Source: Lachnospiraceae bacterium
GTDB lineage: Bacteria; Bacillota; Clostridia; Lachnospirales; Lachnospiraceae
DNA length: 50,548 nucleotides
NCBI GenBank assembly: GCA_900771955.1
Contig: CAAGPW010000106.1
Span: 1 to 50,548, forward strand
Reading direction: 5' to 3'
A program made the translations under genes and the position numbers. Under the pieces are notes generated by a model. It worked only from the letters and a program-made list of their open reading frames with translations, searched no databases and had not been told where the DNA came from. Shown one piece after another: positions 34,102 through 42,410 of this stretch. Positions within the stretch are counted from its first letter, which is position 1. Every line of letters starts with the position of its first letter.

Positions 34102-34317
34102 TTATCCCTGAATGGCAACCTCTTTCTGCTGTTCGCTTTCTTCCATCAGTTTGATTGCATCTCGATGGAACTCTTCCAGTTCCTCCGGTGTCAGGACATC
34201 TTCCTCCCCTGTCCATACCACCGTATCTCCGTCCAGTGTTACCGTCTCCCCATCTGGATTCACTGACCGTGCCGAATGTATTTCGGCCCCAATATACTGA
34301 TCCTTTGTATTCTCCAT
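34102..34317 (-). CDS. Small acidic hypothetical protein, 71 residues
   Basis: The start chosen is the ATG at 34317 with AAAGGAG 9 bp upstream; an in-frame start at 34356 lies inside the preceding gene. The protein begins MENTKDQYIGAEIHS and has short strands (ETVTLDGDTVVW) and an acidic helical end (LTPEELEEFHRDAIKLMEE). No family recognised. An overlapping frame (34040-34351) is Gly/Arg-rich and looks like a shadow. Confidence 0.6.
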   Translation of the reverse strand: MENTKDQYIGAEIHSARSVNPDGETVTLDGDTVVWTGEEDVLTPEELEEFHRDAIKLMEESEQQKEVAIQG

Positions 34318-34337
34318 TTTTCTCGTCTCCTTTCCCA

Positions 34338-35165
34338 TTAACGCTGTGCATGACATCGGCTACAATAAGTCACTTCTTCTGTCACAAAATCCTGTTTATC
34401 CCAGTCCCATATAGGATCGCTAGTACCTGTAACCCACTCATGCTCCGTACCGTCAAATCCTTCTCGTCCCAATTCGTTTCCACAACTCGTACAATAAGTA
34501 ACTCTGACACCGTGTTCATCACAGTATGTTGCATCAACTTCTACTCTAGTTTCTGGAGTGTGTGGTAATGCCGGATCCGTTCCTGTTGCTCCTACATCCC
34601 CACAGATAGAGCAGACCATAGTCCAATCTCCACCGCCGTTACAAGTAGGTGCAGACGGCCAATATTCCTTGACATAATTATGATTACAAGGTGCCGGTGT
34701 GGAAGCTGCGGGCGCTGCTGTCGGTGCCGTGGTTGGTACCGGCTTTGCTGTTGCTGCGGGTGTCTCTTTCGACGCTTCTGTTGCGGTTGTACCAGTCTTA
34801 CCGGTGCTGGTAGTATTGGCTGCAACTGTCGTTCCTGATCCCGCGGTTGTTGCCGACTTCGGAGTTGCCGTTGCCTTAGGTTTCGCAGTTGCTGCTGGTT
34901 TCGGCGTTGCTGTGGTCTCCGGCTCCTTTGTCGCTACGGGCTTAGGAGTCGGTGTTGCCGTCTCAGTCACTACCGGCTTCCCCGTCTCCGTCGGCAATAA
35001 AGTGTCCACAGCCGCCTGTGCCTCTGCAGTGATATCAGGATCCCTTGTTTCCGTCTCAGCCATTATCACTTCTGCAGCATCCTTATCCTGTGTCTTCCCA
35101 CATCCTGTAAAAGATGTGACTGCCAGTGCCGTCACTAATATAGCACAAATAATCTTTTTTTTCAT
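34338..35165 (-). CDS. Thr/Pro-rich lipoprotein with C-terminal cysteine ribbons
   Basis: 275 residues from the ATG at 35165 (GGGAGGA upstream). Signal peptide with lipobox SFTGC (Cys22), a long low-complexity Thr/Ala/Pro/Lys stalk (about 60-175), then a domain with paired CxxC motifs (CSICGDVG, CTSCGNEL, CSRCHAQR) likely to bind zinc. It would stand on the outer membrane face, with the stalk crossing the wall. It lies between the pilus operon and the adhesin gene, whose N-terminus also has CxxC ribbons, so the two may interact. No named family. Confidence 0.75.
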   Translation of the reverse strand: MKKKIICAILVTALAVTSFTGCGKTQDKDAAEVIMAETETRDPDITAEAQAAVDTLLPTETGKPVVTETATPTPKPVATKEPETTATPKPAATAKPKATATPKSATTAGSGTTVAANTTSTGKTGTTATEASKETPAATAKPVPTTAPTAAPAASTPAPCNHNYVKEYWPSAPTCNGGGDWTMVCSICGDVGATGTDPALPHTPETRVEVDATYCDEHGVRVTYCTSCGNELGREGFDGTEHEWVTGTSDPIWDWDKQDFVTEEVTYCSRCHAQR

Positions 35166-35379
35166 TCTTCGTCCTCCCAGACATTTCAGCCTTTTTCTAT
35201 GTTTATTGTATAAATATAGTCTTCTTTTTTGTGTCCAATAGTACGGACTCAATTCTTTGTTTTATCTTTTTTGATATGATTATTATATCATTTTGCAGAA
35301 TATCTGTATACATTTTACGGAATTTTCTGTTTCGATATTTTGGACAAAAATGCCGATAAAACAAAGAAGTACAGAGACC

Positions 35380-35408
35380 TCTATATATTACATGACAATT
35401 CTCGTCAA
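35380..35408 (-). promoter_or_regulatory. Possible promoter for the lipoprotein gene
   Basis: TTGACG, 17-bp spacer, TATAGA on the minus strand, about 215 bp upstream of the lipoprotein start. The long AT-rich leader (35166-35380) has no recognised riboswitch. Confidence 0.5.
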
Positions 35409-35489
35409 AATCTTACAGTCCATCTTCCAGTTTTTCGTCCGATTTCCATATGCAGTTGTCAAAGATCATCACAGCAAATATCGCTGTAA

Positions 35490-35548
35490 AGTGGGGGCAG
35501 GGCTCGAACCTGCCGGTCATCAGACCCGATTTCTTTGTCACACCCACT
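35490..35548 (-). ncRNA. Second tRNA-like sequence (T arm plus acceptor pairing)
   Basis: The T-arm-like hairpin GCAGG-TTCGAGC-CCTGC matches the tRNA B-box pattern. AGTGGGT (35542-35548) pairs 6 of 7 with CCCCACT (35490-35496), as an acceptor stem would, and GGTC-TGAT-GACC forms a middle hairpin. No D arm and no 7-nt anticodon loop, so not a functional tRNA. It starts 6 bp past the stop of the CpaB-like gene. Confidence 0.35.
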
Positions 35549-35554
35549 GACTAT

Positions 35555-36265
35555 CTATTCGCAGATTTTTACAACACGCAGAGAACCCTGTGCCAGTGCA
35601 GCATAAAAAGCTGCTACATTATCGTTATCCATGTAGATATTTACTCTTTGTGCCGGAGTCGTAGAGTCAGATGTACTGATCACCGCACCGGCAGAGTCAA
35701 ATACTTCCTGGACAAACACATTTCCCCATACAAGGGATGCTGCCGTATCTGAAGATGCGTCTGTCCAATTATCATCTGTGTTTGCCAAGGACTGTGAGGT
35801 ATCCCCTTTATTGGCATTTTCATTTACCTGATAGATATTGATTCGGTCTCCGGATCGCAGGACGCCTCCCACCACCTGATACAGATCATCGGCCTTGAAT
35901 CCGGCCACTACCGGCTGCGTCATATCCTTTGTGATGTCATTAACAGCAGTAAACATCCCAGTGGTAATAATGGATCCCTGATCTACTGCATATACGCTGA
36001 TCAAATCCGTTAGATCTTCTGGATTACTTACTGCGCCGGACGGGATCAAAGATTTATCTACCTCTTTTTGAGTGATATAGTCTGCCGTGATCAAAGTGCC
36101 TTTGGGTACCGGCTTTGTGGTTACATAAACCGACCCTTTTTCATAGTCGGACAATGCCGTTTTTTCAGCGTTAAGTAAAACCGCATATACTACAGCTGCC
36201 ACCAGCAGCGATACGATAATCACTCCCGGCAAGATACTTCTTTTTTCTTTCTTTTCCTTTTTCAT
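35555..36265 (-). CDS. CpaB/RcpC-like SAF-domain pilus assembly protein
   Basis: About 236 residues; the ATG at 36265 is preferred because AAAGG lies 9 bp before it, an ATG at 36274 being the alternative. One N-terminal membrane helix (ILPGVIIVSLLVAAVVYAVLL) is followed by an SAF domain (VYVTTKPVPKGTLITADYI) and an RcpC-like C-terminal part (GVLRSGDRINIYQVNENA). In Tad systems this protein is an extracytoplasmic assembly factor. In a Gram-positive without a secretin it probably connects the pilus base to the wall. Last gene of the tad operon. Confidence 0.82.
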   Translation of the reverse strand: MKKEKKEKRSILPGVIIVSLLVAAVVYAVLLNAEKTALSDYEKGSVYVTTKPVPKGTLITADYITQKEVDKSLIPSGAVSNPEDLTDLISVYAVDQGSIITTGMFTAVNDITKDMTQPVVAGFKADDLYQVVGGVLRSGDRINIYQVNENANKGDTSQSLANTDDNWTDASSDTAASLVWGNVFVQEVFDSAGAVISTSDSTTPAQRVNIYMDNDNVAAFYAALAQGSLRVVKICE

Positions 36266-36277
36266 TCTGTCCATCCT

Positions 36278-36835
36278 TTAATTATTTTTTACAATGTCTA
36301 CCAACTTATCTTTTTCAGCTGGGACGGTGACACCAAAATAGCCATCGACCTGATAGCTGATCCGGCTGTATACACTGGTAGATTCAATGACTTGTCCATT
36401 GGGTGACGTTGCACTCCCTAGCGTCTCGGTTGCCGAATAGTTAAGACCCTCTCCAAATGAGGTCACTTCTACCTCTGATCCCCGCACGTTGTATACGATA
36501 TACTGCTCTACCAGAACCGGGCTTGATATCAGTCCTGTAGGGTCTTCCCATTGGTCGTTAAGACCCATATTTATCTTTAAAGCTTCCTGGTAGATGCTAT
36601 ACGCCTGCTCAGGATCCTTTATAACCAGGTTATGATTAATGCCATATTCCTGGATATCGATCACGGCAGATGCAAGATTTGACGCTGCAAGGGTATCTTC
36701 CGTATGAGTTTTAAGTGATATGTATTCCCGTATCTGTAAGGCAAATGCTACCGTTGCTACGAGGAACAGCAGGACGTATACCATCGTAAAAGTCGCCAAC
36801 TCCCCTTGTCGTTTTTTGGTTATCCATCTTATCAT
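36278..36835 (-). CDS. TadE-like pseudopilin
   Basis: A 185-residue protein with a basic start, a membrane helix at about 15-35 (LATFTMVYVLLFLVATVAFA) preceded by GE, the expected prepilin-like processing region, and an extracytoplasmic domain. Size and order in the operon fit TadE/TadF minor pilins. The gene starts 2 bp past the previous stop without a strong RBS, suggesting translational coupling. Confidence 0.7.
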   Translation of the reverse strand: MIRWITKKRQGELATFTMVYVLLFLVATVAFALQIREYISLKTHTEDTLAASNLASAVIDIQEYGINHNLVIKDPEQAYSIYQEALKINMGLNDQWEDPTGLISSPVLVEQYIVYNVRGSEVEVTSFGEGLNYSATETLGSATSPNGQVIESTSVYSRISYQVDGYFGVTVPAEKDKLVDIVKNN

Positions 36836-36837
36836 GA

Positions 36838-37251
36838 TTAATTTTTGGCCGTAGACATTCTGCGTACTCTGATCGGTATAGTTCCGTCCTCAAAAAAGAA
36901 CCGCAGCATATCATTTCCGTCCATATTAAGCTGTTCTATCGGCAGCTTACAGGTTATCTGTAGATATACCGCGTTGCCATAACCTGCATCCGTCATGGTG
37001 GATCCTGTCAGGTCAATATCTGTGACCTGTAGATCTGATAAATCTTGCATAAGGCTTGTCCGGCTTGCTGCATCCAGATATCCCATAGTCTCCATGGTAA
37101 GCATGTATTTACGGGATATCTGCTTTACATCTTCATTTAGGCTGAGTATCTGATATAAGCCAAAAAAGACTGTAATCAGAATCACCGCAGCAATCACCAT
37201 GATCATTGAGGGCAATATGTCTACTACGCTTCCTTTTCTCTTTTTCATCAT
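36838..37251 (-). CDS. TadE/TadF-like pseudopilin (DUF4320-like)
   Basis: A 137-residue protein with KKRKGSVVDILPSMIMVIAA at the start, that is, a basic stretch, Gly and a membrane helix, followed by a beta-rich domain. This resembles TadF/DUF4320 proteins of clostridial elements. The start codon overlaps the pilin stop codon (ATGA), so the two are coupled. It probably helps form the pilus tip or base. Confidence 0.65.
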   Translation of the reverse strand: MMKKRKGSVVDILPSMIMVIAAVILITVFFGLYQILSLNEDVKQISRKYMLTMETMGYLDAASRTSLMQDLSDLQVTDIDLTGSTMTDAGYGNAVYLQITCKLPIEQLNMDGNDMLRFFFEDGTIPIRVRRMSTAKN

Positions 37252-37463
37252 CCCAAAATACCGATTGCCTTATTCTGCATGGCGGTTACGATTGCCTGAA
37301 TAAAACTTGTCAGACTATCCTTCATGACTACGCATAATAACAGTGCGATAATGCACAGGCCCACCGTAACCAAGATTCCATCGAGTCCCCGGCTCTTGTG
37401 ATAAAATACCTTCTGGGCCAGTTCCATTGCTTTCAGCTGCATTTTTGCCATTTTCATCTTCAT
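37248..37463 (-). CDS. Candidate Flp-type major pilin
   Basis: A 71-residue peptide: a basic leader (about 1-26), SRG then LDGILVTVGL and a long hydrophobic helix, and a short tail. Flp pilins are of this size, cut after Gly by the A24 peptidase, with an acidic residue soon after the cut; here Gly26 and Asp28 could play these roles. It sits between tadC and the minor pilin genes, the usual place for a pilin, and has GGAGG before the ATG. The match to Flp is by layout, not close sequence. Confidence 0.62.
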   Translation of the reverse strand: MKMKMAKMQLKAMELAQKVFYHKSRGLDGILVTVGLCIIALLLCVVMKDSLTSFIQAIVTAMQNKAIGILG

Positions 37464-37505
37464 TTTCGTTCCTCCTATTTTTTAAGATATTTGTAGTTAC
37501 ATGTA

Positions 37506-38336
37506 TCAGAAAGACCCGACCGACGCATACATCTGTGTGATAGCAGCATACAGGGCTACACCGATCATTGCGCCCATAATGCCCATCAGACAAAATGTAG
37601 TTATTCGGTTGAGTTTTTCTTTCTTTTTAAGTTGCAGACTTGCCTGCATATCCGTGATCTGCTGGGATATATCCCGCAGTAGTTCCATCGCCTGTCCAGA
37701 TTCCCGGGCTTGTAACAAAATAATGCAGAGCGAATCGATAAATCCATTGTCAAATTTTTTGTTAAGTTCTTCCAACGATTTATCAAATGAACCGTTAAAA
37801 TAAATGGTAGTAGAAAACTCACTCAGCGCATTTCTTAAACGTCCCGCCGGAAAGGACTGATAACTCTCTGACAAGGCATCAATCATAGGCACCCCTGCGT
37901 GAATCTGTACCTGTAAAAGACTGTACAGCGTCTGAATCTGTGGGGTCATTGCGTCATTATCTTTGTTGTTCATATACAACAATAATAATGGCAGCAAAAA
38001 GAACCCAATCACCATGCCAACAAGTCCCAAAAAGGCATTTACATATATTCCAACCGTGAATCCGATGGCCGCCAGACAAATACGAATAGCCAGGTATTTC
38101 ACCGGATCGATCCACGATCCGAAATGATCTGCTGCACCATGAGACATTAGGAATCTACGAGTTTCTTCGTAATCAAAGAAAACTTTTTTTTCGTGCAAGA
38201 TTCCATCAATGCGGATGTATGTCCTATGTAGTGCTGCCATGGGGTGATAGGTCTTACCCACATAGATCACCAGCAAAAACGATAATATAGCTATAAGCGC
38301 CGGTAATATCTTTAAACTAATTTCTAATGGTGTCAT
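37506..38336 (-). CDS. TadC-like pilus assembly platform protein
   Basis: A 276-residue T2SF-domain membrane protein with an N-terminal helix, two central helices (about 90-125) and a C-terminal helix. The T2SF core has SLLQVQIHAGVPMIDALSES and ESGQAMELLRDISQQI. It pairs with TadB to form the inner-membrane platform on which the TadA ATPase acts. AAAGG precedes the ATG; 7 bp separate it from tadB. Confidence 0.85.
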   Translation of the reverse strand: MTPLEISLKILPALIAILSFLLVIYVGKTYHPMAALHRTYIRIDGILHEKKVFFDYEETRRFLMSHGAADHFGSWIDPVKYLAIRICLAAIGFTVGIYVNAFLGLVGMVIGFFLLPLLLLYMNNKDNDAMTPQIQTLYSLLQVQIHAGVPMIDALSESYQSFPAGRLRNALSEFSTTIYFNGSFDKSLEELNKKFDNGFIDSLCIILLQARESGQAMELLRDISQQITDMQASLQLKKKEKLNRITTFCLMGIMGAMIGVALYAAITQMYASVGSF

Positions 38337-38342
38337 AACTTT

Positions 38343-39299
38343 TTACCTTTCTTTCATAATTGCCAGACCAAATATGAGATAGCAGATGCCCGCCACGCCC
38401 AGAGCGATATATCCTACCAAACTATGGAACAATATATCCCAGATAGATGCCTTTACCATGGTGTCTACCACTAAAAGGACAATTAACAGCATTACTGACA
38501 GAATCACCATTTCGATGATGGCACTGTCTGCTATAGCTCTGCGTTCCTGGCTGGCTCTTTTTGCGTCCATCAGGTTCCGGCGGAGGCTGTCTACTATGAC
38601 CTTCAGATTAGCCGTATAGCGCGAACACACTTCGAGGTTAATAATTATTTCTTTAAATTTTTCGTGCTCAAATTGGTCTGCCAGCCCCATCAATGCTGCA
38701 GAAACATTACCTGTGGTCTGTGCTTCGATGTAGCATCCTTCCAAGGCTTCTGCCAATATCGGCGGAGTATACTGTGCTGTTTGATGTAGGACGTTCGTAA
38801 TTTCACCCTGAATCGCCGAAAAGTTTCCTAACTGATTTAAAAATTCCAAAAGAGATTTATCTATAGTCTTAAAATTTCTTTTTGCAAGAATCATTTCTGC
38901 GATTTTGATGATTAAGAAATATCCCACAGCTGCCAATAAACCGGTCATAGTATTCTTCGTGACAATCAACGTTCCCAGATACGCTCCAGCGGTTGTCAAT
39001 ACTACAAGTACTGCCCATGCTTCAAAAGACAACCCTCTGACTATTTTCCCAATCCGGCTATAAGTGTACAGTTTTTCAGGATTTTCGATAATCTTTTCAA
39101 GTCTGGTCTTATTTTTTTTATCCCGGATCAGCAGATTTGCGTGTGCTTCGACCTGACGTCTGGCCGTGGTCTCTTTAATGGATCCTCTGGCAGCTGTCAG
39201 ACTTTTTTCAATAATTTTTGTTCTCTGCAGATACCAAAAAAAGAAGAAAATTCCGGAAAAAAGGCAGATTGCTATAATAATTTTCAAAATGATCATCAT
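38343..39299 (-). CDS. TadB-like pilus assembly platform protein
   Basis: A 318-residue T2SF-family protein: N-terminal helix (about 3-22), a charged cytosolic loop, paired helices at about 95-135, the T2SF core (FLNQLGNFSAIQGEITNVLH), and two C-terminal helices. The partner of TadC. AGGGAA upstream; the gene follows tadA by 26 bp. Confidence 0.83.
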   Translation of the reverse strand: MMIILKIIIAICLFSGIFFFFWYLQRTKIIEKSLTAARGSIKETTARRQVEAHANLLIRDKKNKTRLEKIIENPEKLYTYSRIGKIVRGLSFEAWAVLVVLTTAGAYLGTLIVTKNTMTGLLAAVGYFLIIKIAEMILAKRNFKTIDKSLLEFLNQLGNFSAIQGEITNVLHQTAQYTPPILAEALEGCYIEAQTTGNVSAALMGLADQFEHEKFKEIIINLEVCSRYTANLKVIVDSLRRNLMDAKRASQERRAIADSAIIEMVILSVMLLIVLLVVDTMVKASIWDILFHSLVGYIALGVAGICYLIFGLAIMKER

Positions 39300-39325
39300 T
39301 TCATTCCCTTCTGTTCTTCATTAGT

Positions 39326-40519
39326 TTATAAATGGTACAGAGATTTATATTTAATGGATTGCGTAACATCATCCCATCCGTCTATTTCCATGACCTCGTA
39401 CACTTTATAATCTTTGACATTAATGACCGTGTGATAGCAGTCAGCAATCATCTTTAACAGTTCTACGCGATTGTATTTGTTCCCGGATGCCTGTAATGCA
39501 TAATCCACGATTTTCTCCGGTGCTGCCTGTGCAGATAGGGAATGGACTGTGGCAGCGCTGATCTGCCCGGTGTATGCTGCATTGATCAGGTACATAGCTT
39601 CTGTCCCCTTTACTTCCCCGATGATGAAAAAATCCACGTCCATGGTCAGTGATGCTATGCTCAGCTGTTCCAGGTCATATTTAACTGCTGATTCCGCTGA
39701 TTCCGACAGAGAATGTAAAAAGATCATATCCGGATGATGCTTGGTCGTAAGCTCATCTGCCTGCTGTGCTACCATAACCGCCATATCTTCCGGTAATGTT
39801 TCCTTTAAGGCATTCAATAAGGTCGATTTACCATCTGAGTTACCGCCACAGATCAATGTCGATCCCGTCCGGAATCTTTCCACTAAAGTATCCGCTAATT
39901 GCTGTGACATGAATTTTTCCCGGACAAGATCCGAAATCTCAGGGAAATTTTTAGGAAACTTACGGATAATAAGATATGGATTACCGTAAGTGGTAACGAT
40001 TGGCGTAATTAACGTAAATCGCAATATATAATTATCATCCGTTTCATCGTCGGCAAACCTCTGAATAGCATTAAGATTTGAGATATTAACGCCATTTTGC
40101 GTCGCTACACGGTCAATAAATTCCCGGTATTCCTGATTAGACGCAAATCGCACATCCGCCTCTTGACGTTTGCCTTTCTTTTTTATGCGGATTTTGTTGT
40201 AGGCAATGCAATGGATATCCGATATCTCCGGGTCCTCAATCAATGAGGTCAACCGAAAGTATCGGAATACGTATTGATAAAACATCAATCTTGCCTGATC
40301 TCTTGCCTCTGTATCTGCGTCTATTTTTTTCAGAGATTCATCCACATATGCCATAAATTCCGCATCCGTAATCCTTTTCTGGCGCAGGCGGATAATTAAA
40401 TCCATGCGGGATGATGCATATTCTATAATCAAATTTTTAAAAATATCATCCTTTGACAAATTCATTTTTCCCGCCACATCCTGTTGTACTTCACGATTCC
40501 TTTTTTCTTTTCCTAACAT
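39326..40519 (-). CDS. TadA/CpaF-type pilus assembly ATPase
   Basis: A 397-residue secretion ATPase of the VirB11/CpaF family. The N-terminal domain has EDPEISDIHC and IRIKKKGKRQEADVRF. Walker A is GGNSDGKS (225-232), an unusual form of GxxxxGKS. The Walker B region is FFIIGEVKGTEAMYL (about 294-308), and a catalytic His-box equivalent is in ISAATVHSLSAQAAPE. It powers pilus assembly from the cytosol. GAGGAG lies before the ATG. A role in DNA transfer (VirB11-like) is an alternative, but the adjacent tadB/tadC argue for pilus assembly. Confidence 0.88.
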   Translation of the reverse strand: MLGKEKRNREVQQDVAGKMNLSKDDIFKNLIIEYASSRMDLIIRLRQKRITDAEFMAYVDESLKKIDADTEARDQARLMFYQYVFRYFRLTSLIEDPEISDIHCIAYNKIRIKKKGKRQEADVRFASNQEYREFIDRVATQNGVNISNLNAIQRFADDETDDNYILRFTLITPIVTTYGNPYLIIRKFPKNFPEISDLVREKFMSQQLADTLVERFRTGSTLICGGNSDGKSTLLNALKETLPEDMAVMVAQQADELTTKHHPDMIFLHSLSESAESAVKYDLEQLSIASLTMDVDFFIIGEVKGTEAMYLINAAYTGQISAATVHSLSAQAAPEKIVDYALQASGNKYNRVELLKMIADCYHTVINVKDYKVYEVMEIDGWDDVTQSIKYKSLYHL

Positions 40520-40534
40520 GCCTTTCTCCTCTTA

Positions 40535-41011
40535 TTACATTCCCATTGCAAGCGTTATTACTGACACCATAATTCCACACAATATTCCGCAAAATGCTAT
40601 TATCTTTATCACTCGGACTATTGTATTTTCTAAATTACTGGATTCGTATATAATCACCGTATCCGCCGGGAAGCGTTGTTGATCCATTTCCTTCCATGGG
40701 TTCTCCTCCTCTTTCTTTTCCCGCAAATTTTCTAAAGGTTCTGATGGCTCATTTTGCGAAACCTCTTCCTTTTCCTCAATAACCTTCTCTTCCACTACAG
40801 TCTCGGAAATTATGCCCTCAGTTTCTTCATCTTCCATTTTCACAATGTGGGGCAGCCTTGGTAAGTCTGTCACCGACTCTGGAATTGATGTTTTTTCCAG
40901 ACAATTTTGTAGTTCCTGAATCCGAAGATCCAGTTTTGCATCTGTTTGCTGTAATGTCTCTAATTCATCAATCAGATCATTGCATTCCCGCTTCAGGTCT
41001 CTGATATCCAT
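40535..41011 (-). CDS. Tail-anchored coiled-coil protein at the head of the tad operon
   Basis: A 158-residue protein: N-terminal coiled coil (about 5-42), a very acidic Glu-rich middle, and a single C-terminal membrane helix (IIAFCGILCGIMVSVITLAM), so it should be held at the membrane facing the cytosol. GAGGAAGG before the ATG. First gene after the conserved leader at 41035-41070; 15 bp before tadA. A role in docking the pilus ATPase is possible. No family recognised. Confidence 0.62.
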   Translation of the reverse strand: MDIRDLKRECNDLIDELETLQQTDAKLDLRIQELQNCLEKTSIPESVTDLPRLPHIVKMEDEETEGIISETVVEEKVIEEKEEVSQNEPSEPLENLREKKEEENPWKEMDQQRFPADTVIIYESSNLENTIVRVIKIIAFCGILCGIMVSVITLAMGM

Positions 41012-41034
41012 TCATATACCTTCCTCTCATGAGT

Positions 41035-41070
41035 GGCAACAGGATGATGGAATCCGTATGCGCTGTCAAG
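41035..41070 (-). promoter_or_regulatory. 36-bp conserved leader element, copy 2
   Basis: See copy 1 at 27505-27540. Here it stands 24 bp upstream of the first tad-operon gene, again with TTGACA on the minus strand and an A-tract block behind it. Confidence 0.6.
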
Positions 41071-41383
41071 TGTTTTTTATTTTTTTGTTTTTTATGTAGG
41101 TATTTATGGCTGCTTTTTTCAGAAAAAATATTTTCTTTTGTCTAAAGAAACAGTGAAAAGAACTGATAAAAGACAGAATACGTTCCCCAGCTGCTACAAT
41201 ACCCGGCTGCATATTTTTGCGCTTTTTCTCTTCTGGTTCCTTGCATAGTTTTGGAAAAAGTGTCCTTCAACAGCGTGTTGAACGGCACCCAAAATAGAAA
41301 AGATTATCCACAGAGACACCATACTTGAAAAGTTCACTATTTCACTGCACAAAACTTGAATAAAATCTCTCTTTTTCCACACG

Positions 41384-41408
41384 AAAAAAGAAGCCACACC
41401 GGCTCCCT
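41384..41408 (-). terminator. Terminator of the segregation/replication operon
   Basis: GGAGCC-GGTGT-GGCTTC stem on the minus strand (one G-U) followed by TTTTTTC, about 105 bp past the stop codon at 41512. Confidence 0.6.
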
Positions 41409-41511
41409 ACTCACATTTATCATCTATTTTTCTCTTGCTCTTCGGAATTTCAGGACATGATCTATGATTTTTGAGATTTATAGAAACACAAATAAGCCTA
41501 TTTTCATAGAC

Positions 41512-42384
41512 TTACTTAGCCATCTGTGGCTGATTCAGTATTTTCTCCTGTAGCAGGCGGTGTACAAACTTCGGATTTAACCGCCGGTTCCACTTGTACC
41601 GGTTCCTGATTCCTGCATTCCGGATCCGTATGCTTTCAAGTACAGCCTCTGAGAACAGCCGGATCAATGTTCTGTTGTCAGGTACCTGTCCGGCGTACTG
41701 TGTCAAAAGTTTCGACGCTTCCTTCCCTTCCTTCTCTGTGTAGGTTGCACGATTCCTCCGCAGTACAAACCGGTTCACATGCTCCCTGAGCAGTTCTGTA
41801 TCCGTTTTTCCGCTGTTCTTCTCTGCAAAATGTGCATTCGGGCGGATATAATATATCCCCTCTGTGATCGACATAACAAAGAACCTTTTTAGCCGGTGAA
41901 GATATCTTAAAATAATGCGTTTCGTCACAGAAAAGAGCTTACCATACTTTTCTAAAAGCTTCTCTTTGCCTATTCTGTATTTCCCGCCATTTGACGGGTT
42001 CTTTGCAATTTTAAGAAATTCCAGTGCAAGCAGTTTCTCCTGCGGTCCGCATTTCTGGAACTCCGGATCCAGGAACAGATCATCACCAGTGCTTACATAA
42101 CCGGTAATTCCATTCTGGAATGAATTGTCCAATATCGTAACATCCCAGTCTCCGTAAAAGGCTTTATCTACCTTTATGATCTCCTTAGCCTGTAGGCTGC
42201 GCAGCACGTCATAAAATGTCTGATACGATATCTGTAGTGCTTCACAAATATCCCGATAGTATATTCCAGACACACAGCCGGTATCGTCCTGGTAATGCGA
42301 TATATGTAATATAAAATCCATTTCTGCCCTGGACAAATCTGCCCGCAGCAGTTTGTCCAGCACACCGTATTTTATCTTTTGCAT
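41512..42384 (-). CDS. Winged-helix DNA-binding protein, possible replication initiator
   Basis: A 290-residue basic protein. The N-terminal ~100 residues form a winged helix-turn-helix (SRAEMDFILHISHYQDDTG, YYRDICEALQISYQTFYDVL). A second winged-helix-like part is at about 135-190 (KEKLLEKYGKLFSVTKRIIL), and a basic C-terminal helix bundle follows. Two tandem winged helices are typical of plasmid initiators, and the gene is next to a region with a DnaA box, so a Rep role is plausible. A transcription factor is the alternative. RBS AAAGGAA at a long spacing. Confidence 0.5.
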   Translation of the reverse strand: MQKIKYGVLDKLLRADLSRAEMDFILHISHYQDDTGCVSGIYYRDICEALQISYQTFYDVLRSLQAKEIIKVDKAFYGDWDVTILDNSFQNGITGYVSTGDDLFLDPEFQKCGPQEKLLALEFLKIAKNPSNGGKYRIGKEKLLEKYGKLFSVTKRIILRYLHRLKRFFVMSITEGIYYIRPNAHFAEKNSGKTDTELLREHVNRFVLRRNRATYTEKEGKEASKLLTQYAGQVPDNRTLIRLFSEAVLESIRIRNAGIRNRYKWNRRLNPKFVHRLLQEKILNQPQMAK

Positions 42385-42410
42385 ATAAATTAACAGTTCC
42401 TTTTCATCGT

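Larger units (their letters stand above)
41012..41511. other. 500-bp noncoding region, possible replication origin
   Basis: Between the pilus operon and the winged-helix gene. Seen: the conserved leader (41035-41070), an A/T-tract block, the perfect palindrome TTCAACA-GCG-TGTTGAA near 41266-41282, a consensus DnaA box TTATCCACA (41304-41312), a related TTTTCCACA near 41375, and the terminator at 41384-41408. A short frame at 41194-41397 begins in the terminator with GTG and is rejected. Origin function is inference from DnaA-like boxes beside a Rep-like gene. Confidence 0.4.

Noticed and set aside
34040..34351. 103-codon minus frame overlapping the 71-residue gene
   Set aside because: Gly/Arg-rich shadow; the overlapping acidic frame has the better RBS and composition.
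41194..41397. 67-codon minus-strand frame in the 500-bp gap
   Set aside because: It begins with GTG inside the terminator at 41384-41408, has no RBS, and no recognisable protein features.
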